Source of the DNA: an uncultured Pseudorhodoferax sp.
GTDB taxonomy: Bacteria > Pseudomonadota > Gammaproteobacteria > Burkholderiales > Burkholderiaceae
Assembly (NCBI GenBank): GCA_913776795.1
Contig: CAJYRH010000597.1
Location: 1 to 5,388 of the forward strand
Direction: 5' to 3'
Length of the DNA stretch: 5,388 bases
Positions 1-4,314 of the stretch are shown here, piece after piece; position 1 is the first letter of the stretch; each line of letters begins with the position of its first letter. The notes beneath the pieces are model-generated. The model ran no database searches. It was not told where the DNA came from and was given only the letters and a program-made list of their open reading frames with translations. The translations under genes were made by a program, and so were the position numbers.

Positions 1-1015
1 CGCCGGCCAGGCCGATGCGCAGCGCATCGTCCCAGACGTGGCTGGCGCCCAGCGGCACCAGGGTCTGGGCCTGGTGCCAGAGGTGAGCGGTGGCGAAGGC
101 CGGTTCGGCGCGGATGCCGGTGACCTCGGCGAAGGCCCGCAGCAGCTTGGCCTGCACGCGCGAAGGGTCGTCCTGCAGGTGCTCGGCCGACCAGGCGGTG
201 GAGGCCTGCACCGTCCAGCGCTCGATGGCGGCACGGCCGGGCTTGGAGTTCTCGCGGGCGAGCCAGGCGATGCGGTGGTGCGTGCTGCGCGCCGCATTCC
301 ATTGCGGGCCTAGGTGCGGCAGGCCGGCCTGCTGCGCCTGCGGGAAGGCCAGCAGCAGCGTCCAGCAGGGGCCGACGCTGACCGCGGCGATGCGCTGCTG
401 CATTGCGGGCGCCAGGCCGCTGGCGCGCAGCAATTGCAGCGCCTGCGCATTGGGCACGGCCAGGACCACGTCGTCGAAATGTCCGAACACGCGCTGCGCA
501 TCGGGCGTGCCGAGCATGCCTTCGGTGGTCAGCTGCCATTGCGCAGGCTGCAGCCGGTCGGGAGCGATGCCGGTCACGCGGGTGGCGTACTCCACGGACG
601 CAAGGGGCGCGGCCCAGTGCGCCGGCAGCGCCTGCATGCCGGGTGAGGGCACCCAGTGCCGCTCGCCGGTGGGCAGCGCGGCAGCGGCCACGCGGCCGTA
701 GGGGTCGAGCACGTGCACGGTGTTGGCGCTCCAGGGCTTGCACAGTGCCTTGGCCGTCTGCTCCAATGCCTGGGCGAAGCGGTTGTCGCGCACGGTGAAG
801 TACTGTGCCCCGTGGTCGAAACCACCGAAGTTGGTGCCAGCCGTGGCCATGCGGCCACCGGCGACGCCATTGGCCTCGAACACCTGCACCCCGTGGCCGG
901 CCTGCGCGAGCGTGCGTGCGCAGGCGATACCGGCCATGCCGGCGCCGATGACGGCGATGCGCCGTGCGGGCGCGGCGGGTGTTGCTGATCTTGTGGGCCG
1001 TGTGCGCATGTTCAT
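1..1015 (-). CDS. FAD/NAD-dependent oxidoreductase, amine-oxidase-like (COG3380 type), C-terminus cut by window edge
   Basis: Reading leftward from ATG 1015-1013, the frame stays open for 338 codons to the window edge with no stop, so this is the N-terminal and central part of the protein. Residues 20-48 form a dinucleotide-binding Rossmann fold: GAGMAG at 24-29 and an acidic residue, E47, at the end of the second strand. GGRMAT (53-58) and FDHGAQYFTVRD (66-77) follow, a combination typical of the renalase/amine-oxidase-like flavoproteins in COG3380. The visible end, RIGLAG (333-338), is where this family begins its C-terminal FAD-contacting GD motif, so only a short tail is probably missing. 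No signal peptide is evident, so it is likely cytoplasmic. An ATG at 1009 is an alternative start; neither start has a good Shine-Dalgarno sequence. The gene lies 52 bp downstream of the LysR gene on the same strand and may be transcribed with it. The substrate cannot be told from sequence. Confidence 0.85.
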   Translation of the reverse strand, partial: MNMRTRPTRSATPAAPARRIAVIGAGMAGIACARTLAQAGHGVQVFEANGVAGGRMATAGTNFGGFDHGAQYFTVRDNRFAQALEQTAKALCKPWSANTVHVLDPYGRVAAAALPTGERHWVPSPGMQALPAHWAAPLASVEYATRVTGIAPDRLQPAQWQLTTEGMLGTPDAQRVFGHFDDVVLAVPNAQALQLLRASGLAPAMQQRIAAVSVGPCWTLLLAFPQAQQAGLPHLGPQWNAARSTHHRIAWLARENSKPGRAAIERWTVQASTAWSAEHLQDDPSRVQAKLLRAFAEVTGIRAEPAFATAHLWHQAQTLVPLGASHVWDDALRIGLAG

Positions 1016-1067
1016 GGCCTGACTCTACACGTTGGTTGGTGCACCCGGCCCGTGCGCGCCACCCGCA

Positions 1068-2021
1068 TCAACCCGCATGCGGGGCGTTCAGCAGCGCGGC
1101 GCGCGTGGCCGCGCTTTCCAGCTGTTGCAGCCACCACTGCACGGCACGGCCCAGGCCCAGGCCGCTGGGCGCATGCCAGGCATAGCCCACGTCGACCACG
1201 CGCTCGGGCTGCTGCACGCGGCGCGCGACCAGGCGGCCGGTGTCGATGTAGGGGCGGGCCAGGTTCTCGGGCAGGAAGCCGCAGCCCAGTCCGCGCAACT
1301 GGGCTTCCAGCTTGGCGCGCATGGTGGGAACGGTCAGCACGTCCTGCCCGCCCAGCAGGCCCAGCGTGACGTTGGCGCGCTGGGCCGAATCGGCCACGGC
1401 TACGGCGCGGTGCTGCTGCACGAGCGCGTCGGGCAGCGGCTCGTCGGCGTGGGCCAGCGGATGGTGCGGGGCCATGGCATAGACGAAGCGCATCTTGCCG
1501 AGCGGTTTGACCTGCAGGTCGCGGATCGCGCCGCCGTGCGTGACGACGCCGATCGCCAGGTCGGCCTGGCCGGTGACCAGGGCTTCCAGCGTGCCGGACA
1601 GCACCTCCTCGCGGATCTTCAGCCGCGTGGGCGGGGCGGTGGCGTAGAAGGCCTCGCACAGGTCGAGCATGGTGGTGCGCGAGATCACGCTGTCCACGGC
1701 CAGCGTGAGCTGCGGCTCCCAGCCGGTGGCCACGCGCCGCACGCGGTTGGCCACGGCGTCGATCTCGTGCAGCAGGCGCTGGCCTTCGCGCATGAGTTCG
1801 GCACCGGCCTCGGTGAGGCGGGCCTGGCGCGAGCTGCGGTCGAACAGCAGCACGTCCAGCGCATCCTCGATCTGGCGCACGCGGTAGGTCAGCGCGCTGG
1901 GCACCAGGCCGAGCGCACGGGCGGCCGCCGCAAAGCTGCCGGATGCGGAGATGGCCTGCAACATCGCCAGGGCGTCGGGCGTCAGCACGTCGCGCGGGCT
2001 GGTGGGCTGGTGGCTGGGCAT
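1068..2021 (-). CDS. LysR-family transcriptional regulator, YhaJ-like
   Basis: A complete 317-residue LysR-type regulator (family usual about 290-330). Residues about 14-73 form the N-terminal winged helix-turn-helix; the recognition region reads SGSFAAAARALGLVPSALTY, followed by VRQIEDALDVLLFDRSSR. Residues about 95-310 form the inducer-binding domain. From memory, LVPSAL, the DV.LFDRS segment and the GWE motif (100-102) resemble E. coli YhaJ, a regulator that responds to hydroxylated aromatic compounds. The open frame runs upstream to ATG 2198, but the part before 2021 lacks LysR character and would cross the divergent promoter and pirin start, so ATG 2021 was chosen. That start has no strong Shine-Dalgarno sequence. 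A LysR-type box lies 6 bp before the start codon, so autoregulation is likely. The gene is divergent from the pirin-DoxX-pirin operon, its probable target. The LysR assignment is very safe; the inducer class is inferred. Confidence 0.95.
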   Translation of the reverse strand: MPSHQPTSPRDVLTPDALAMLQAISASGSFAAAARALGLVPSALTYRVRQIEDALDVLLFDRSSRQARLTEAGAELMREGQRLLHEIDAVANRVRRVATGWEPQLTLAVDSVISRTTMLDLCEAFYATAPPTRLKIREEVLSGTLEALVTGQADLAIGVVTHGGAIRDLQVKPLGKMRFVYAMAPHHPLAHADEPLPDALVQQHRAVAVADSAQRANVTLGLLGGQDVLTVPTMRAKLEAQLRGLGCGFLPENLARPYIDTGRLVARRVQQPERVVDVGYAWHAPSGLGLGRAVQWWLQQLESAATRAALLNAPHAG

Positions 2022-2026
2022 GTTCG

Positions 2027-2043
2027 ATTCAGTCGGTTTGAAT
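2027..2043. promoter_or_regulatory. LysR-type operator (ATTCA-N7-TGAAT, T-N11-A core), putative high-affinity site
   Basis: The 17 bp form a perfect five-base inverted repeat, ATTCA and TGAAT, separated by 7 bp. T2029 and A2041 are exactly 11 bases apart, giving the T-N11-A core of LysR-family recognition sites. The site lies between the lysR start codon and the pirin promoter and is centred at 2035, about 64 bp before the predicted pirin transcription start near 2099. That is the usual place for a LysR recognition site. Its closeness to the lysR start suggests it also represses lysR. Binding is inferred, not shown. Confidence 0.65.
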
Positions 2044-2047
2044 GGTG

Positions 2048-2061
2048 ACGCGAATTCGCGT
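2048..2061. repeat. Perfect 14-bp palindrome between the two LysR-type half-operators
   Basis: ACGCGAATTCGCGT is a perfect palindrome with no spacer. It sits in the divergent control region, between the LysR box at 2027-2043 and the degenerate copy at 2060-2076. Its lack of a loop argues against an RNA hairpin and is compatible with binding of a symmetric protein dimer, either the LysR protein or another regulator. A chance origin is possible, as CG-rich palindromes are commoner in a GC-rich genome. Confidence 0.5.
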
Positions 2062-2076
2062 GCATTGTCTTTGAAT
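2060..2076. promoter_or_regulatory. Degenerate second LysR-type box (putative activation site)
   Basis: This stretch matches the upstream LysR box at 11 of 17 positions, including the entire TTTGAAT right end. The 9-mer TTTGAATGG occurs at 2037 and again at 2070, exactly 33 bp apart, close to three helical turns, so both sites face the same side of the DNA. The left half is degraded (GTGCA instead of ATTCA), and the site overlaps the predicted -35 at 2065-2070. This is the classic position and weaker sequence of a LysR activation site. Function is inferred from the layout. Confidence 0.5.
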
Positions 2077-2092
2077 GGACGGCACCTAAAGT
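2065..2092 (+). promoter_or_regulatory. Predicted sigma-70 promoter of the pirin-DoxX-pirin operon
   Basis: TTGTCT (2065-2070) as -35 and TAAAGT (2087-2092) as -10 are separated by 16 bp; each matches four of six consensus bases. The weak -35 and its overlap with the second LysR-type box fit a promoter that needs an activator. Transcription would begin near 2099, giving a leader of about 44 nt before the pirin start codon. Confidence 0.5.
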
Positions 2093-2100
2093 TCCGGCCA

Positions 2101-2118
2101 TGCGCCGCTTGTGGCGCA
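2101..2118 (+). other. Possible 5'-leader hairpin upstream of the first pirin gene
   Basis: TGCGCC (2101-2106) and GGCGCA (2113-2118) form a perfect 6-bp stem with a 6-nt loop. It would lie at the very 5' end of the predicted mRNA and leaves the ribosome binding site at 2131-2136 free. It may protect the transcript's 5' end. No T-run follows, so it is not a terminator. With GC this high, chance is a real alternative. Confidence 0.3.
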
Positions 2119-2130
2119 CGTCGACCGACC

Positions 2131-2136
2131 AAGGAG
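2131..2136 (+). promoter_or_regulatory. Ribosome binding site fixing the first pirin start
   Basis: AAGGAG, a near-perfect Shine-Dalgarno sequence, lies 6 nt before ATG 2143. It rejects the longer in-frame reading that begins at 1951 inside the divergent lysR gene. Confidence 0.85.
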
Positions 2137-2142
2137 TCCACC

Positions 2143-2844
2143 ATGCTGACACTGCGCAAATCCGCCGACCGGGGCCACGCCGACCACGGCTGGCTCAAGT
2201 CCCACCACAGCTTTTCGTTTGCGGGCTACTACGACCCGGCGCACATGGGCTGGGGCAACCTGCGCGTGATCAACGAAGACCGCGTCGCCCCGGGCAAGGG
2301 CTTCGGCACGCACGGCCACCGTGACATGGAGATCATCAGCTACGTGTTGGAGGGCAACCTCGCGCACAAGGACACGCTGGGCAACGTCAAGGGCATCCCA
2401 CCCGGCGACGTGCAGCGCATGAGCGCGGGCACCGGCGTGATGCACAGCGAGTTCAACCACGCGCCGGACCAGACCACGCATTTCCTGCAGATCTGGATCG
2501 AGCCCGCGAAGACCGGCATCGCACCGAGCTACGAGCAGAAGAGCTTCGCAACGGCGGACAAGCGCGGTCGGCTGCGGCTGGTGGCATCGCCCGACGGGGC
2601 CGAGGGCTCGGTCACCGTGCACGCGGATGCTGCGCTGTACGCCGGACTGTTCGACGGCGCCGAGGCCGCCACGCTGGCGCTGGACCCGGCGCGCAAGGGC
2701 TACGTGCACCTGGTGCGTGGCGAGCTGACGGTGAACGGCCAGCGCCTGTCCGCCGGCGATGCAGCCCTGCTGGCCGGTGAGCCGGAGCTGCGGATCACCG
2801 ACGGCAAGGAAGCCGAGGTCCTGGTCTTCGACCTGGCTGCCTGA
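2143..2844 (+). CDS. Pirin family protein, short YhhW-type (putative quercetinase-like dioxygenase)
   Basis: A complete 233-residue bicupin pirin, about the length of E. coli YhhW and YhaK. The N-terminus (SADRGHADHGWLKSHHSFSF, residues 8-26 region) and FGTHGHRDMEI are hallmarks of the family, and from memory the protein is closer to YhhW than to YhaK. The predicted metal ligands are all present: H57 and H59 in THGH, H101 and E103 in MHSE. The N-terminal cupin should therefore bind a metal (Fe or similar) and could support flavonol/polyphenol 2,4-dioxygenase (quercetinase) activity, as shown for YhhW and human pirin. The C-terminal cupin (about 145-233) lacks an obvious metal site. No signal peptide is seen, so it is likely cytoplasmic. 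It is the first gene of an operon with DoxX and a second pirin and is divergent from the LysR gene. The family call is very safe; catalytic activity is inferred. Confidence 0.95.
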   Translation: MLTLRKSADRGHADHGWLKSHHSFSFAGYYDPAHMGWGNLRVINEDRVAPGKGFGTHGHRDMEIISYVLEGNLAHKDTLGNVKGIPPGDVQRMSAGTGVMHSEFNHAPDQTTHFLQIWIEPAKTGIAPSYEQKSFATADKRGRLRLVASPDGAEGSVTVHADAALYAGLFDGAEAATLALDPARKGYVHLVRGELTVNGQRLSAGDAALLAGEPELRITDGKEAEVLVFDLAA

Positions 2845-2851
2845 GGGTTGC

Positions 2852-2893
2852 GGCGCGCGCGCCACGCTGGCGTGCGGGCCGCGCCTGCTTTTT
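2852..2893 (+). terminator. Possible weak terminator or attenuator between the pirin and DoxX genes
   Basis: GGCGCG (2852-2857) can pair with CGCGCC (2880-2885). Extra pairing inside (CGC 2858-2860 with GCG 2874-2876, or the small hairpin CACG/CGTG at 2863-2874) closes an imperfect GC-rich stem-loop. The sequence TGC then TTTTT (2889-2893) follows. The bulges and short T-run suggest partial termination or an mRNA processing/stability element, which would lower expression of the two downstream genes relative to the first pirin. Confidence 0.35.
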
Positions 2894-2902
2894 CCACCAA
2901 AT

Positions 2903-2906
2903 GGAG
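2903..2906 (+). promoter_or_regulatory. Ribosome binding site deciding the DoxX start
   Basis: GGAG lies 6 nt before ATG 2913. It overlaps the alternative ATG at 2901, which has no Shine-Dalgarno of its own. This supports 2913 as the start and removes four residues from the longest possible reading. Confidence 0.7.
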
Positions 2907-2912
2907 TACGAC

Positions 2913-3332
2913 ATGAACGCCCATCCCATCCCCGCCAGCCCGGCGCAGGACGCCCTGGCCCTGGTCGGCCGCATCCTGGTTGCGGTGCTCTTCATCCCTG
3001 CCGGCTTCGGCAAGCTGACCGGCTTCGCCGGCACCGTGGGCTACATCGCCTCGGCCGGCCTGCCGCTGCCGCAGGTGGGCGCGGCGCTGGCCATCGTGGT
3101 CGAGTTGGGCCTGGGCCTGGCGCTGCTGGTGGGTTACAGGACGCGCCTGGCCGCCGCGGTACTGGCGGTGTTCACGCTCGTGGCTTCGTTCTTCTTCCAC
3201 AGATACTGGGCCGTGCCGGCCGACAAGGCGATGGTGCAGCAGCTCATGTTCATGAAGAACGTGGCGATCACGGGCGGCCTGCTGGCGTTCGTGGCGTTCG
3301 GCGCGGGGCGCTACGGCGTCGACCGGCGCTGA
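2913..3332 (+). CDS. DoxX family membrane protein (YqjF/DoxD-like)
   Basis: A complete 139-residue integral membrane protein, the usual DoxX size. It shows four hydrophobic segments, at about residues 13-32, 52-74, 78-95 and 115-133. Family signatures are visible: GRILVAVLFIPAGFGKLTGF (19-38), SAGLPLPQ (47-54), E64 inside helix 2, FFFHRYW (93-99) and MKNVAITGGL near the last helix. It should sit in the inner membrane. DoxX proteins are linked to quinone-coupled redox reactions (the DoxD/DoxA thiosulphate:quinone oxidoreductase) and to redox-stress complexes, but most bacterial members have no proven reaction. E. coli YqjF belongs to this family and is activated by YhaJ, which matches the LysR neighbour here. 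The gene lies 68 bp after one pirin gene and 38 bp before the other on the same strand, so an operon is likely. Confidence 0.92.
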   Translation: MNAHPIPASPAQDALALVGRILVAVLFIPAGFGKLTGFAGTVGYIASAGLPLPQVGAALAIVVELGLGLALLVGYRTRLAAAVLAVFTLVASFFFHRYWAVPADKAMVQQLMFMKNVAITGGLLAFVAFGAGRYGVDRR

Positions 3333-3333
3333 C

Positions 3334-3347
3334 TAAACTCCGGCCAT
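3334..3347 (+). promoter_or_regulatory. Possible internal promoter -10 region before the second pirin
   Basis: TAAACTCCGGCCAT, just after the DoxX stop, nearly repeats TAAAGTTCCGGCCAT at 2087-2101, which includes the predicted -10 and start region of the main promoter. TAAACT matches four of six -10 bases. No good -35 is seen 16-18 bp upstream, so any independent transcription of the second pirin gene would be weak. Confidence 0.3.
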
Positions 3348-3357
3348 CAAGGATCTG

Positions 3358-3364
3358 AAGGAAG
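3358..3364 (+). promoter_or_regulatory. Ribosome binding site of the second pirin
   Basis: AAGGAAG contains a good Shine-Dalgarno core (AAGGA), with GGA ending 8 nt before ATG 3371. It supports that ATG as the start in the short gap after the DoxX gene. Confidence 0.7.
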
Positions 3365-3370
3365 ACGGGC

Positions 3371-4249
3371 ATGGCCATCGAACTGCTGTTGGGCGGAAGC
3401 GACAAGGATCTCGGAGGCGGCTTCGTCGTGCGCCGGCTGCTGCCGGCGGCCAAGCGCCAGGCCGTGGGCCCCTTCCTGTTCTTCGACCACTTCGGCCCGG
3501 CCGAGCAGCGGCCCGAAGACAACCACGACGTGCGGCCGCACCCGCACATCGGGCTGGCAACGGTGACCTATCTGTTCGAGGGCGCGATCTTCCACCGCGA
3601 CAGCCTGGGCTCTGAGCAGGAGATCCAGCCTGGCGCCATCAACTGGATGACAGCCGGCCGCGGCATCACGCACTCGGAACGCCGGCCGGCCCGGCTGGCC
3701 CGTCAGTCCTATGTGAACCATGGCCTGCAGCTGTGGGCGGCGCTGCCGGAGGCCCACGAGCACGATGGCCCGAGCTTCCAGCACACGCCGGCCGGCAGCA
3801 TTCCGGAGCTGGATGTGGACGGCGTGCGGGTGCGCGTGCTGATCGGCCACGCCTTCGGCAAGGTCTCGCCGGTCACCACCTTCTCGGAAACCGTCTACCT
3901 GGACGTTGCGCTCAAGGGCGGCACCAGCTTCGTGCTGCCGCCTCTGGCGCCCGAACTCGCGGTCTATGCCGTGGACCATGCGCTGACCGTGGACGGGCAG
4001 GAGGTGGCGCCGCGCCAGATGGCCGTGCTTCGGCCCGGTGCGGGCGTGGCGATTCACAGCACGGCGCCCGCCCGCGTGGCCGTGATCGGCGGCGAACCAC
4101 TGGGCCACCGCCACATGTGGTGGAACTTCGTGGCCAGCCGCAAGGAAAGCATCGTGCAGGCTGCGGAGGATTGGGAGGCCGGCCGCTTCGGCCGCGTGCC
4201 TGGCGAGCGCGAGTTCATCCCCTTGCCCGAGCGTCGCTTCACGGCTTGA
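3371..4249 (+). CDS. Pirin family protein, full-length type
   Basis: A complete 292-residue bicupin pirin, close to human pirin in length (290). GPFLFFDHFGP (33-43), RPHPHIGLATVTYLFEG (55-71) and TAGRGITHSE (94-103) are family signatures. The four predicted metal ligands, H57, H59, H101 and E103, are all present and have the same residue numbers as in the first pirin of this operon. The C-terminal cupin (about 165-245) is complete, ending with GEPLGHRHMWWNFVAS, a motif of full-length pirins missing from the shorter paralogue. It is likely a cytoplasmic metal-dependent protein. Known roles of relatives include quercetinase activity, a redox sensor role (human pirin) and control of pyruvate dehydrogenase in Serratia; none can be chosen from sequence. 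It is the last gene of the operon, 38 bp after DoxX and just before a strong terminator. Pairing of a short and a long pirin suggests division of labour rather than recent duplication. Confidence 0.95.
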   Translation: MAIELLLGGSDKDLGGGFVVRRLLPAAKRQAVGPFLFFDHFGPAEQRPEDNHDVRPHPHIGLATVTYLFEGAIFHRDSLGSEQEIQPGAINWMTAGRGITHSERRPARLARQSYVNHGLQLWAALPEAHEHDGPSFQHTPAGSIPELDVDGVRVRVLIGHAFGKVSPVTTFSETVYLDVALKGGTSFVLPPLAPELAVYAVDHALTVDGQEVAPRQMAVLRPGAGVAIHSTAPARVAVIGGEPLGHRHMWWNFVASRKESIVQAAEDWEAGRFGRVPGEREFIPLPERRFTA

Positions 4250-4264
4250 CCGCCGCGCCACGCA

Positions 4265-4296
4265 AAAAGGCCGGCACCTCGCGGTGCCGGCCTTTT
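4265..4296. terminator. Bidirectional intrinsic terminator between the convergent pirin and tctA genes
   Basis: A perfect 14-bp inverted repeat, AAAAGGCCGGCACC (4265-4278) and GGTGCCGGCCTTTT (4283-4296), flanks a 4-nt loop, TCGC. A T-run ends the stem on the plus strand, and A4264-A4268 gives a T-run on the minus strand, so it can stop transcription from both sides. It starts 15 bp after the second pirin stop and ends 18 bp before the tctA stop. Confidence 0.92.
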
Positions 4297-4314
4297 GTCT
4301 TGGGCGAAGGAGGG

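Noticed and set aside
1072..1083. CCCGCATGCGGG palindrome and nearby ACCCGCAT repeat at the 3' end of lysR
   Set aside because: The hairpin is short, lies in the coding end and has no following T-run on either strand, so a terminator call is not supported; chance is likely at this GC content.
1032..2048. Long plus-strand open frame (338 codons) opposite lysR
   Set aside because: It is the antisense shadow of a clear LysR gene in high-GC DNA, its composition is low-complexity (G, Q, H, A and R rich), and it has no recognisable domain.
1951..2142. N-terminal extension of the first pirin by 64 residues
   Set aside because: It would overlap lysR and the operator region; the AAGGAG at 2131 and the family's usual N-terminus fix the start at 2143.
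2022..2198. N-terminal extension of the LysR protein to ATG 2198
   Set aside because: The added 59 residues show no LysR similarity and would cover the divergent promoter and the first codons of the pirin gene.
2086..2865. Minus-strand open frame of 259 codons opposite the first pirin
   Set aside because: Shadow of the pirin gene, which has an ideal ribosome binding site and complete family motifs.
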